Below, in pieces: positions 44,681-53,546 of a stretch of 64,000 bases of DNA. A model generated the notes under the pieces. The model saw only the letters and a list, made by a program, of their open reading frames with translations, did not search any database and had not been told where the DNA came from. Position 1 is the first letter of the stretch. Every line of letters begins with the position of its first letter. The DNA lies in contig NZ_QMFA01000016.1 in NCBI RefSeq assembly GCF_003285005.1, forward strand, positions 62,255-126,254, given 5' to 3'. This stretch comes from Paenibacillus sp. YN15. GTDB taxonomy: Bacteria; Bacillota; Bacilli; Paenibacillales; NBRC-103111. The position numbers were made by a program, and so were the translations under genes.

Positions 44681-47032
44681 ATGTTCGTAAAATTACCGCT
44701 GCGCAGGAACCAGCCATACTTCTTGTCGATTTTTATGACGATCACCTTTTTTGCCACGCTAATCGTGCTTGTGCTGTCCGCGTTCCTGTATTTCAATTTC
44801 AAGAGCTTCAGCTTTCGTCTGCTCAACAGCGCCAACGAAAAATTCATGAACCAGGTGTTCACCAATACGGTGCAAATCGACGAATACGCCAAAATATATG
44901 CAAACGCTCTCTTTAACAACCCCGACGCGGCACAGCTGATGCTGGCTCAGCAGCCGTCGATTGTCGATACGCTCAGGAGCATGCGGTCTTTGGAAACCTC
45001 CCTCAGCGCCGCTCCTTTTCTTTATTCGGTCTACGTCTATAACGGCAGGACGGATACATATTATACGGTTGGTCCGACTCCGGTCATTCGCACCGGCGAG
45101 TTCTATGACCGGGAGATCCGTTCCCTGTTCAAGGACCCCGGAGCAAAAATAGACATGTCTCCCATTCCCCGGAGGATGCCGGTATCGGACGATCCGGAGA
45201 ATGGAAGTGTAAGCGTGTTTACTTATATATTGGCGGATCACATGGCCGACCGGACGAAGATCAAAAACGCGCTTGTTGTCAACGTCCGGATGGATTGGCT
45301 GTTTAACGCCCTGCAATCCTATGCGGAGAACGACTCGCTGGACGGCAGCCATGTGCAGCTGGTGGACCGGAAGGGGCTAGTGGTTGCCGATAAGGACCAA
45401 AGCCTGTTCCTGACCCATGTGGCTGACGAGCCTTATGCCAAGAGGGCGCTGGCTTCCGGGGACAAATCCGGCGTTTATTTGGCTGATGTGCAGGGGGAGT
45501 CGTCCGTTATCACCTATTCGACCGATCCCGCTTCGGACTGGCTGCTGTTGAGCATTCTTCCGTACAAATACATCGCCGGCACGGTGAGTCATATCAGATC
45601 CCTTATTCTTCTCATCAGCTGCGCAATGCTGGCGATCTGCATCACTGCGGCTTTCCTGCTGGCGAAGCGGCTTCACGCTCCTGTTCTTCGCCTGCGCGAC
45701 TCGGTTGGGCAGCAGCTCGGGATCAAGCCGGCAACAGGCGGCAGCGACGAATTCCGCTTTATTTCCGAGACGGTAGCGTCGGTTCATGACCAGATGCTGT
45801 CGCTGAGTTCATTCAAACGGTCCAATCAGGCGAATTTGCGGCAAACCATACTGCGGGGGCTGCTGACGGCGGCTGTGCCTCAGGATTGGGAGAAGGTGTT
45901 CCGGGAGTTTCAGATCGGAGTGGAGCCGTATGGCGGCATTGCGCTAGTGATGCTGAAGATCGACGGGTATGCGGGGTTCTGCGAAAGATATTCCAAGCGG
46001 GACCGGGATTTGTTGAAATACGCGCTGGTCAATATAGCGGAGGAAGTGCTGTCCACGAATCACGCTTGCGCCTGTGTGGACATGGGGGAGGACCATATCA
46101 TCGCCATAACCAATGCTGCCGCCGGAGACAAGGAGTCTCTGACCGGGCTTGCCCGGGACATCCAGATAAGCGCCGCTGAGTGCTGCCGGCTGTCCGTCTC
46201 CGCTTTCGTCAGCGAAACGGAGAACGGAATCCGCGAGGCCAGCACCTTGTACGATACGCTCCTGCCCCTTTCCCAATACCGGATGCGATACGGCACAGGC
46301 TGCCTCCTGCATGCCGGTAATCTCCCGGAAGAGCCCCGGGAGAGCCCCCCATTTGACGAGCCGCTGCAGGAGCTGATTGCGGCGATCCGCAAAGGACGGC
46401 TCACCGATATGGAAGCCCATTGCCGGGAAATCATCGAAACCTTGAAGACAGGCTCATGCAATGACATGATCTTTGCCCTGCCCATTCTGACCGCTTCGGT
46501 CTTCCAGACCTTAAGCCTGATGGAGAAGAACGGCAGAGTCGCCTTTGGGCTGGATTACATGGCATTTGACCGCACCATCAAAGCCTGCGAAACGCTGGCC
46601 GAAGCCGAGAGCGAGTTCGGACGCATTTTCCGCACCGTGGACGAGCGGATGAATGTGAACAGGGACGGCCGGGTTGCCTCCCTGATTGGCGATGCAACCC
46701 GGTTTATCGATCAGAACTACCGCAATAAGGCGCTGTCCACCAATATGGTGGCCGATCATTTTCAATTGACCGCCGCCTACCTGGGCAAGCTGTTCCGCGA
46801 AACCAACTCCTGTTCCATCGCCGAATATATTACCGAGGTCCGCATGAAGGAAGCCGCTTCCCTATTGCGGGAGACCAAGCTGTCCATGGACGAGCTGATG
46901 GAGCGGATCGGGTGGGAGAACAAGAAGCATTTCTTCACACTTTTCAGGAAACGCTTCGGTGTTACGCCGACGGAATTTCGGTTAAGCGGCCGCGCCTCCC
47001 TGGACCCTCCCGCCCGGGAAGAAGATGACTGA
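44681..47032 (+). CDS. Membrane-anchored AraC-family sensor/regulator, system C
   Basis: This 783-aa regulator has a membrane span at about residues 16-38 and an outside sensor region to about residue 300 that fits a Cache-like fold. A second span lies at about 303-330 (LLISCAMLAICITAAFLL). It ends in an AraC domain from about residue 680 (ALSTNMVADHFQLTAAYLG and MDELMERIGWENKKHFFTLF, then GVTPTEFR). The start at ATG 44681 is preferred because the promoter's -10 lies between it and any earlier ribosome site; its own ribosome site (GGGTGGG) is weak. It is divergent from the permease gene of the polysaccharide operon and is the obvious activator of it. Confidence 0.85.
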   Translation: MFVKLPLRRNQPYFLSIFMTITFFATLIVLVLSAFLYFNFKSFSFRLLNSANEKFMNQVFTNTVQIDEYAKIYANALFNNPDAAQLMLAQQPSIVDTLRSMRSLETSLSAAPFLYSVYVYNGRTDTYYTVGPTPVIRTGEFYDREIRSLFKDPGAKIDMSPIPRRMPVSDDPENGSVSVFTYILADHMADRTKIKNALVVNVRMDWLFNALQSYAENDSLDGSHVQLVDRKGLVVADKDQSLFLTHVADEPYAKRALASGDKSGVYLADVQGESSVITYSTDPASDWLLLSILPYKYIAGTVSHIRSLILLISCAMLAICITAAFLLAKRLHAPVLRLRDSVGQQLGIKPATGGSDEFRFISETVASVHDQMLSLSSFKRSNQANLRQTILRGLLTAAVPQDWEKVFREFQIGVEPYGGIALVMLKIDGYAGFCERYSKRDRDLLKYALVNIAEEVLSTNHACACVDMGEDHIIAITNAAAGDKESLTGLARDIQISAAECCRLSVSAFVSETENGIREASTLYDTLLPLSQYRMRYGTGCLLHAGNLPEEPRESPPFDEPLQELIAAIRKGRLTDMEAHCREIIETLKTGSCNDMIFALPILTASVFQTLSLMEKNGRVAFGLDYMAFDRTIKACETLAEAESEFGRIFRTVDERMNVNRDGRVASLIGDATRFIDQNYRNKALSTNMVADHFQLTAAYLGKLFRETNSCSIAEYITEVRMKEAASLLRETKLSMDELMERIGWENKKHFFTLFRKRFGVTPTEFRLSGRASLDPPAREEDD

Positions 47033-47165
47033 GCAGCTGCCTGAGCCCTTGCGGGAGCGGAGGCTACAGCGCGGGGAATCGTATCACAAATAACGGCGAG
47101 TTTTTCGATTCTCATGAATAGTAACAGTGAATACGAAATAAATATCGTCAAAACAGAAAGTATAT

Positions 47166-47194
47166 TTTACATTTTGGGTGTGAATATTTATAAT
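47166..47194 (+). promoter_or_regulatory. Strong promoter of the AAA/DUF4143 gene
   Basis: TTTACA (47166-47171) and TATAAT (47189-47194) are 17 bases apart, close to ideal. The ribosome site GAGGGGGTG follows at about 47204. The gap 47033-47165 shows no other feature. Confidence 0.75.
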
Positions 47195-47219
47195 AGGAGT
47201 TATGAGGGGGTGTTGGAGC

Positions 47220-48668
47220 ATGAAGGATTTAATTACCGATGAAAGGGTCTTACAGGTATTAAGGGGATACAACAAATGGTGGGAAACCAGCAAGGTTCCT
47301 GATGATTTTGCCAAACCTGTAAAGAGATTTGCATATTATGATGCTAAACAAAGCTTCGAGCATACAACGATTCGACGGCATGTAATACTAACAGGACCAC
47401 GTCGAGTGGGAAAGTCAACAATTATGTATCAGACTATACAAGATGTATTAGATGCGGGGGTTCAATCCAAGAATATTCTTTATGTTTCTTTTGATCATCC
47501 GCTTCTAAAGGTTTCTGAGATAGACCGAATCCTAAAAGTGTTTATTAACAATGTTGCCCTTAACGAGAGTATTTACCTCTTTTTAGATGAAATTCAATAT
47601 GCCCATGATTGGAATGGGTGGTTAAAGGCGATATATGATAACAACCCTTTATATAGAGTAATGGCAACTGGATCAGCAAGCCCTGCTTTAAGTGAGAAAA
47701 TGCCGGAAAGTGGCGTTGGGCGTTGGGTTCAAATTCGGATTCCGACTTTATCTTTCTATGAATACCTTGAACTTCGTGGGATTGAGGTGCCGACAATTGA
47801 TGAAAAAATCAAGCCTACAGCTTTGAGTGAATTGAGCCAGAAAGAGCTTGTCGGATTAATGGGGCGGCTTCAACTATTGGAACGTCATTTCCACAGATAT
47901 TTATTGATTGGTGGGTTTCCCGAAATTGCTCAAACGGATGATTTGTCTTACGCACAAAGAATAATCCGGGAAGACGTTGTCGATAAGGTCTTAAAAAGAG
48001 ACATGGTATCTCTTTTTAATGTAAGGCATATTGACGAGTTGGAACGAATATTTCTTTACCTATGCATGACTACGGGAAACATTGTGGAAGTAACTACTAT
48101 TTCGAATAACATGGACATTACTCGGCCAACGGTATTGAAGTACCTCGATTTTCTCGAACTGGCAAACATTACCTATATGGGTTATCCTGTTAATATGGAT
48201 GGAAAGAAAGTTCTGAAGGCAAAACCGAAAGTTTATCTAGCGGATGCCGCTATTAGAAATGCTGTACTTTTACAAGGTGAGGAAGTGCTGCAGGACCCAG
48301 ATCAGATGGGCATGATCGTCGAATCCGCTGTGTACAAGCATATAAATACATTTTATTATAATTTTAACCCTAAGATTGGATATTACAGAGATTCTAATTC
48401 ACAAAAGGAAATAGATATTGTAGTTATGATGCCCAATTCTAAAATTTTGATTGAAATCAAATATCGTGAGAATCCAAAGATAAGAGAGACTGAGGCTATC
48501 GTAGATTGGTCGAAGAAGGATGGGCTAACAGCGGCTTCTCTACTGATAACAAAAAATGCGGGGGATTATGGTTTACTAGATCATGCTCCCATCATGAGAA
48601 TTCCTGCGTTTGCTTTCTTATATCTACTGGGTCATGCAGAAAAAGCTCGATTTAAAAAACCACAATGA
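47220..48668 (+). CDS. AAA ATPase with C-terminal DUF4143/nuclease-like domain
   Basis: This 482-aa protein has Walker A TGPRRVGKST near residue 59 and Walker B YLFLDEIQY near 121, as in the AAA_14 family. A winged-helix-like region (VVEVTTISNNMDITRPTVLK) follows, then a C-terminal DUF4143 domain with KEIDIVVMMPNSKILIEIKY, whose D-x-ExK pattern resembles a PD-(D/E)XK nuclease core. The family is common on mobile DNA, but its biological role is not settled. The ATG at 47220 follows GAGGGGGTG. The gene is clearly more AT-rich than its neighbours and has its own strong promoter, so it was probably acquired by transfer. Confidence 0.85.
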   Translation: MKDLITDERVLQVLRGYNKWWETSKVPDDFAKPVKRFAYYDAKQSFEHTTIRRHVILTGPRRVGKSTIMYQTIQDVLDAGVQSKNILYVSFDHPLLKVSEIDRILKVFINNVALNESIYLFLDEIQYAHDWNGWLKAIYDNNPLYRVMATGSASPALSEKMPESGVGRWVQIRIPTLSFYEYLELRGIEVPTIDEKIKPTALSELSQKELVGLMGRLQLLERHFHRYLLIGGFPEIAQTDDLSYAQRIIREDVVDKVLKRDMVSLFNVRHIDELERIFLYLCMTTGNIVEVTTISNNMDITRPTVLKYLDFLELANITYMGYPVNMDGKKVLKAKPKVYLADAAIRNAVLLQGEEVLQDPDQMGMIVESAVYKHINTFYYNFNPKIGYYRDSNSQKEIDIVVMMPNSKILIEIKYRENPKIRETEAIVDWSKKDGLTAASLLITKNAGDYGLLDHAPIMRIPAFAFLYLLGHAEKARFKKPQ

Positions 48669-48672
48669 CAAC

Positions 48673-48798
48673 TCGTTTACAGCTAAGGAAACCGGCCAAC
48701 TCATCCGAATGGCGGAAACAGAGGGGATGCGGGTTTTGATGGGACAGCGGGACGGATTGGTTTTTGGGGAGATGTGGACTCCTGTTGTCAGGAAATAA
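48673..48798 (+). pseudogene. Possible remnant of an older gene (about 40 codons)
   Basis: Directly behind the AT-rich ATPase a GC-richer frame reads TAKETGQLIRMAETEGMRVL and then QRDGLVFGEMWTPVVRK before TAA. The composition is coding-like and host-like. There is no ribosome site before any start codon. It may be the tail of a gene displaced when the ATPase DNA arrived, but no family is recognised. Confidence 0.35.
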
Positions 48799-48817
48799 TG
48801 CGGCCGAAGGAGGAGAG

Positions 48818-49291
48818 ATGGGAATGTCCAATCCAGTTGATTTTAAAAATGTGTCAACCGCCGGGGTAGAGTCCTCCCCTGTAGCCGAAGCGCTTGCCGG
48901 TTTACGGGCGAATGAAGCCCGTTACTTCATGAATAAATACAAGCATGAATTTAAGGTTGTGCCGGCTAGCGAAAGCCAGGAAACCCTTCAGTATGTGAAC
49001 CGGATTCTGAAGGAAGAGCGTAATCTCGAGTTCGCGGCCAAACCTCTGGAAACATCAAGCTTTCAGGTGGAAAATATTAAATGGACCTTCGTTTTTTATG
49101 AGGACGGCCTGGGGATTAATGTCATGTATACGATAGACAACCCGAAGAAGCGGGCGGTTGGGTTTAAGCTTTCCGAAGGGATGGAGGTACCCAAGGAGCT
49201 GGAAGGAAAGTTTAAGTTCGCTACGCAAAAATCCAAGCTGGCGGGAACCATTCGCGGATCGTTTTTTGTCATTAAGGGAGAATATGAATAG
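48818..49291 (+). CDS. Conserved-looking protein of unknown function (157 aa)
   Basis: No domain is recognised. The protein is soluble, without signal peptide or membrane span. An N-terminal helix-rich half includes EALAGLRANEARYFMNKYKHE, cited as LRANEARYFMNK. A beta-rich half (WTFVFYEDGLGINVMYTI onward) ends GTIRGSFFVIKGEYE. AAGGAGG lies 4 bases before ATG 48818 and 10 bases before ATG 48824, so either start is possible. The gene is flanked by the AT-rich ATPase and the ArsR operon, and nothing in the context suggests a role. Confidence 0.6.
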   Translation: MGMSNPVDFKNVSTAGVESSPVAEALAGLRANEARYFMNKYKHEFKVVPASESQETLQYVNRILKEERNLEFAAKPLETSSFQVENIKWTFVFYEDGLGINVMYTIDNPKKRAVGFKLSEGMEVPKELEGKFKFATQKSKLAGTIRGSFFVIKGEYE

Positions 49292-49326
49292 GTAACCTGC
49301 AGCCGCCGCGGCGAGACACGTATTCC

Positions 49327-49355
49327 TTGACAGAAATATAACCAATGGGTAATAT
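49327..49355 (+). promoter_or_regulatory. Consensus promoter with embedded operator ahead of the ArsR gene
   Basis: TTGACA (49327-49332) and TAATAT (49350-49355) are exactly 17 bases apart. The segment 49336-49355 is a 20-bp imperfect palindrome (ATATAACC...GGGTAATAT, 16 of 20 symmetric) that covers the spacer and the -10, as expected for ArsR autorepression. The predicted transcript start falls at the ATG itself. Confidence 0.7.
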
Positions 49356-49361
49356 GAAGGC

Positions 49362-49679
49362 ATGAACATGACTAAGGATAAATTATTTGAGGTATTGGCT
49401 GAACCGAACCGGAGGAGAATTTTGGACCTGATTCTTGTCCGGGAACGGTCTGTGGGGGAACTGGTGGATTTATTGCCTTTAAGCCAACCTGGGATATCAA
49501 AGCATTTGCGGATTTTGCGCGAAGCAGGTTTAGTTGTATTGCGAAAGGATGCCAAGCAGCATTTGTACCGTTTGAATCCAATCCCTCTGCAGGAGATAGA
49601 CAATTGGTTCGAGCCGTATAGACGGTTTTGGTCGAATAAGCTGGATGATCTTGAGAGACATCTTGACCAAGAGGGTTAA
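49362..49679 (+). CDS. ArsR-family transcriptional repressor
   Basis: This 105-aa winged-helix protein has FEVLAEPNRRRILDLILVRE at the start and the recognition helix LSQPGISKHLRILREAGLV, both standard for ArsR. No cysteine pair for metal binding is present, so it is not a classical metal sensor. It is of the kind paired with SRPBCC proteins. The start codon is 49362 (or 49368, two codons later). The mRNA may begin at the start codon, giving a leaderless message. The SRPBCC gene begins 30 bases after its stop and is surely co-transcribed. Confidence 0.88.
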   Translation: MNMTKDKLFEVLAEPNRRRILDLILVRERSVGELVDLLPLSQPGISKHLRILREAGLVVLRKDAKQHLYRLNPIPLQEIDNWFEPYRRFWSNKLDDLERHLDQEG

Positions 49680-49708
49680 TGCCGAAAAGAGGCGGAGGGA
49701 GGAAAAGC

Positions 49709-50194
49709 ATGTTAGCCGTTTTACAACAAACCAAGGATGGATATATTGCTCGTTTTGAGCGTCATCTAAAGCATTCTGTTGAGAAGGTGTGGGCCTCGCT
49801 AACGGAGAATGACAAGCTGAAGAAATGGTTTTCCGAATTGCAGGTGGAAGACCTTCGCCAAGGCGGGGTAATTAAGTTCGATATGCAGGATGGCACATTC
49901 GAGGAACTGAAAATTATCGAGCTCAAATTGCATTCGGTGCTGGAGTATACTTGGGGAGAAGATCAGGTTCGTTTTGAACTGTTTCCTGAAGCTGATGGAT
50001 GTCGGTTGGTTCTGATTGAAAAGATAAATAAGCTTACCAGTCATACACCAAAGGATCTTGCAGGCTGGCATGTATGCCTGGACGTAATCAAAGCATTGCT
50101 GGATGAACAAACCCTTGACTCCCGTGAAAACGAATGGGAAAAATGGTACAAGGAATACGCTCAAAGCTTGAATCAGTTTAGGAACGACTCTTAA
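49709..50194 (+). CDS. SRPBCC (AHSA1-like) domain protein
   Basis: This 161-aa single-domain protein has the START/Bet v1-like helix-grip fold typical of Aha1-C proteins (KHSVEKVWASLTENDKLKKWF, cited as VEKVWASLTENDKLKKWF, then LVLIEKIN and the C-terminal helix GWHVCLDVIKALL). GGAGGGAGG lies upstream of the ATG at 49709; an earlier frame start overlaps the ArsR stop and has no ribosome site. ArsR-SRPBCC pairs are common in Firmicutes. The pocket may bind a small hydrophobic ligand. The role is otherwise unknown. Confidence 0.85.
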   Translation: MLAVLQQTKDGYIARFERHLKHSVEKVWASLTENDKLKKWFSELQVEDLRQGGVIKFDMQDGTFEELKIIELKLHSVLEYTWGEDQVRFELFPEADGCRLVLIEKINKLTSHTPKDLAGWHVCLDVIKALLDEQTLDSRENEWEKWYKEYAQSLNQFRNDS

Positions 50195-50274
50195 TGCGGC
50201 GGGAAGTAAAGAAGCCCAGTGGAAAATCGATTACGGGGGAAAGGCATTTTGGGAATGCGCAGGGGAGCTCATAT

Positions 50275-50315
50275 GAAGGATGGAGTGCGAACGTCGGCTC
50301 CATCCTTCTTTCATT
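50275..50315 (+). terminator. Terminator after the ArsR-SRPBCC operon
   Basis: GAAGGATGGAG (50275-50285) pairs perfectly with CTCCATCCTTC (50298-50308) and is followed by a T-rich stretch. Confidence 0.85.
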
Positions 50316-50369
50316 TTATGTTTCCTGTGATATACTTTAGGTATCTAACCGAGTAAAGGAAATGGCCCC

Positions 50370-51482
50370 ATGACAAACCAAAAGCCATATCATTATGAGG
50401 ACAGCTCAAATGAGATTAACCGGTTGAGCCATATCAATCAACTTGTCCTGGATACCGTTGCTGAAGGCATTTATGGAATTGATTTGAATGCAAATGTGGT
50501 GTTTGGAAACAAAGCGGCAGAATGCCTGACAGGTTACTCTCTGGAGGAAATCGGAGACCGCAATCTTCACGATCTCATCCATCATACGAATCCGCGGGGA
50601 GAGCATGTGTCTCTTCAGCATTGTGCCGTTTATCGTGCTCTTAGCAATGGTGAAAGCATGTTTATCAAGGATGATATATTCTGGAGGAAGGATGGCTCCA
50701 ATTTCCCCGTGGAATATATCGCCAAGCCCATGATGGAAAAGGGCAAGCATGTGGGAAGCGTTATCACTTTCCGGGATATAACCGAGAAGCTCCGGACGGA
50801 CCAGCTCATTGTGGAGTGGGAGAAATTGTCGGCAGTGGGCCAACTGGCAGCGGGAATCGCCCATGAAATCCGGAATCCCATTACGTCCCTTAAAGGGTTT
50901 TTGAAGCTTATGCACCGGAACCGAGAGGTGAATGACGGGCATATTGCCATTATGAGCTCCGAGTTTGAGCGGATCGAGACCATTATTCAGGAGCTGCTGA
51001 CCTTTTCCAAACCGGCGGTTTCCCAATACAATAATGAGGATATAGGGGATATTATCCACCAGGTGGTTACTTTAATGGAGCCCCATGCTCTATTAAAAAA
51101 TACTGTCATTTCCACGGAATTAAGCTGCTGTCCGGTATATATCCGTTGCATCAAAAATCAAATCAAGCAGGTGCTGGTCAACCTGATCAAGAATGCGATT
51201 GAAGCCATGGACCGTCCGGATGGCAGCATCCAAATCAAAGTATTTCATCAAACGGCGAATGTGGCTATTGAAGTGACGGATAACGGACCGGGTATCTCGG
51301 CGGACGTCCTTAAAAAACTGGGGGAACCGTTTTATTCCACGAAGGAGAAGGGGACCGGTCTGGGATTAATGGTTACGCAAAATATTATTCGGAACAATCA
51401 TTACGGTACGATTGATATAAGCAGCCGGGAAGGGACAGGGGCAACCTTCACCGTGCTGCTGCCGCAAAATATACTGGAATAG
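50370..51482 (+). CDS. Soluble PAS-domain histidine kinase, sporulation-kinase-like
   Basis: This 370-aa cytoplasmic kinase has one PAS domain (about residues 20-135, with LTGYSLEEIGDRNLHDLIHH) and a PAC-like strand (GSVITFRDITEKLR). The H-box near residue 164 is IAHEIRNPITSLKGF and the N-box is NLIKNAIEAMD, followed by G-boxes DNGPGISADVL and GTGLGLMVTQNII. AAAGGAAA precedes the ATG. This layout matches sporulation-initiation (KinA/KinE-type) kinases. No response regulator is adjacent, as is normal for kinases that feed the phosphorelay. That link is family-based inference. Confidence 0.85.
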   Translation: MTNQKPYHYEDSSNEINRLSHINQLVLDTVAEGIYGIDLNANVVFGNKAAECLTGYSLEEIGDRNLHDLIHHTNPRGEHVSLQHCAVYRALSNGESMFIKDDIFWRKDGSNFPVEYIAKPMMEKGKHVGSVITFRDITEKLRTDQLIVEWEKLSAVGQLAAGIAHEIRNPITSLKGFLKLMHRNREVNDGHIAIMSSEFERIETIIQELLTFSKPAVSQYNNEDIGDIIHQVVTLMEPHALLKNTVISTELSCCPVYIRCIKNQIKQVLVNLIKNAIEAMDRPDGSIQIKVFHQTANVAIEVTDNGPGISADVLKKLGEPFYSTKEKGTGLGLMVTQNIIRNNHYGTIDISSREGTGATFTVLLPQNILE

Positions 51483-51564
51483 CCGGAATTGCAGAACACG
51501 ATAAGCTTCTGTTTCGCGCCGCGGAATAGGGGCTATTTTCACGAAAATGCAGGTGTAGGATCGT

Positions 51565-53520
51565 ATGAAACGACTGACGATTGGGCTGTTTGCCCATGTG
51601 GATGCAGGAAAGACGACCTTTGCGGAACAGCTGCTGTATCATACCAACAGCATTAAGTCGCGGGGGCGGGTGGATCATCAGGATGCTTTCCTGGACAGCC
51701 ATGACATTGAGCGGACCAGGGGCATTACCGTGTTTGCCGATCAGGCCGTGATGGAATATAAGGGAGACACCTATTATTTGGTGGATACCCCCGGACACGT
51801 GGATTTTTCCCCGGAGATGGAGCGGGCCATGCAGGTGATTGACTACGCTGTTGTCATTGTCAGCGCAGTAGAAGGTGTCCAGGGCCATACGGAGACGGTT
51901 TGGCAGCTGTTGCGCAAGCACCGGATTCCGACCTTCTTCTTTATCAACAAAACCGACCGGACCGGCGCGGATGTCGGCAGAACCGAGGAGGATATACGCC
52001 AACAGCTGACAGGGGATATTTGTTCTATCACCTCAAGCTTGGCCGATGGTATGGTCGCTGAACCGCTGCGGGAGGCAATGGCGGAGCGGGACGAGGCTGC
52101 ATTGGAGGCGTTCCTGGCGGGCAGGAATGACCCCGCTTTCTGGCTGCAGGCCATGCAGCGGATGGTGCGGGAGGAGCTGATTTTTCCCTGTGCTTACGGC
52201 TCGGCGCTTCAGGATACGGGGATTGTGGAATTCCTGGAGCAGCTCCACCTGCTGACGGTTGCCACTTATGACGAGACTGTCCCTTTTGCGGGGCGGGTCT
52301 ATAAAATCCGGCATGATGCTAACGGGGTACGGCTGACGTTTATGAAAGCGCTGAGCGGCAGGCTGAAGGTTCGGGAGCAGCTTGATTATGAAAGCGGCGG
52401 AGTCTCTTATGGGGAGAAGGTTACCCGGCTCCTGTTGTTTAACGGCTTCAAGTCCCAGCCGATGGAACAAGTGGCGGCAGGCGATTTGTTTGCGGTGGCC
52501 GGTTTGTCGGCCGCTCCGGCCGGACAGGGCTTGGGCCTGATTTCGGACAGGCTGGTTTATGAATCGGAGCCGACTCTGCAGTCCAAGGTGCTATTCGACG
52601 ATTCCCTCCACGTGCAGAAGGTGCTCGGTGTATTCCGCATATTGGAGGCCGAGGAGCCTTCTCTGAATGTGGTTTGGGACGAAAATTTGCAGGAGATTCA
52701 CATTCGGGTTATGGGCCTGATTCAATTGGAGGTATTGGAGCAGCTGGTGAAGGAGCGGTTTGGCTTTGCCATTTCCTTCGGCCAGCCGGAAATCTTATAT
52801 AAGGAAACCCTCCAATCCGCCGTGATGGGATACGGGCATTTTGAACCTCTCCGGCATTATGCGGAGGTGCATGTGCTGATGGAGCCGGGGGAACGGGGAA
52901 GCGGGATTGTATTCGGCAGCACATGCCATCCCGACGTGCTGAATATGAACTACCAGCATCTGATCCGGACCCATCTTTACGAGCGGGAGCACCACGGGGT
53001 GTTAACGGGAATGCCGGTTACCGACTTGAGAATAACGCTGATTAGAGGCGCCGCGCATAAAGAGCATACCCATGGCGGCGATTTCCGGGAGGCGCTTTTC
53101 CGTGCCTTGCGCCAGGGGCTGGAGAAAGCGGATAACCTGCTTCTGGAGCCCTATTACGATTTCAAAATCAAGGTCGGAATCGACGAAATGGGGAAGGTGC
53201 TGTCCGATGTTCAGCGCGCCTCGGGTACATTTGAACCGCCGCAGACCATAGGCGCGCAAGCGGTCATTGCCGGAAGGGTGCCGGTTTCGACTTTTATGAA
53301 CTACAGCACCGAGTTCGCTTCCTTTACCCATGGGCGGGGCAGCATACGCTGCGCGTTCGGCGGTTACGACCGGTGCCATAATGCGGAGGAAGTGATTGGG
53401 CGGATCGGCTACCGGAGGGATGCGGACCCGCTGTATACCTCTTCCTCGATTTTCTGCGCCAAGGGAGCAGGTTATTCGGTGCCGTGGGACGAGGCGGAAG
53501 CCAAGATGCACTTGCTTTAA
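51565..53520 (+). CDS. TetM/OtrA-like ribosomal-protection GTPase
   Basis: This 651-aa translational GTPase has G1 AHVDAGKTT (residues 11-19), G2 RGIT, G3 DTPGHVDF near 74 and G4 NKTD near 128. The EF-G-like domains II-V follow. The C-terminal part (GRVPVSTFMNYSTEFASFTHGRGS) aligns with the region of TetM that follows its tRNA-mimic loop. The length matches TetM/TetO (about 640). Such proteins remove tetracyclines from the ribosome, but genomic relatives in Bacillales may serve ribosome rescue without strong drug resistance. GTAGGAT precedes the ATG at moderate spacing. It lies beside an MFS pump and an ABC-F gene, which supports a ribosome-protection role. Confidence 0.85.
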   Translation: MKRLTIGLFAHVDAGKTTFAEQLLYHTNSIKSRGRVDHQDAFLDSHDIERTRGITVFADQAVMEYKGDTYYLVDTPGHVDFSPEMERAMQVIDYAVVIVSAVEGVQGHTETVWQLLRKHRIPTFFFINKTDRTGADVGRTEEDIRQQLTGDICSITSSLADGMVAEPLREAMAERDEAALEAFLAGRNDPAFWLQAMQRMVREELIFPCAYGSALQDTGIVEFLEQLHLLTVATYDETVPFAGRVYKIRHDANGVRLTFMKALSGRLKVREQLDYESGGVSYGEKVTRLLLFNGFKSQPMEQVAAGDLFAVAGLSAAPAGQGLGLISDRLVYESEPTLQSKVLFDDSLHVQKVLGVFRILEAEEPSLNVVWDENLQEIHIRVMGLIQLEVLEQLVKERFGFAISFGQPEILYKETLQSAVMGYGHFEPLRHYAEVHVLMEPGERGSGIVFGSTCHPDVLNMNYQHLIRTHLYEREHHGVLTGMPVTDLRITLIRGAAHKEHTHGGDFREALFRALRQGLEKADNLLLEPYYDFKIKVGIDEMGKVLSDVQRASGTFEPPQTIGAQAVIAGRVPVSTFMNYSTEFASFTHGRGSIRCAFGGYDRCHNAEEVIGRIGYRRDADPLYTSSSIFCAKGAGYSVPWDEAEAKMHLL

Positions 53521-53546
53521 CGGCTTCTTCAGCGGGGCGGGGCAGC

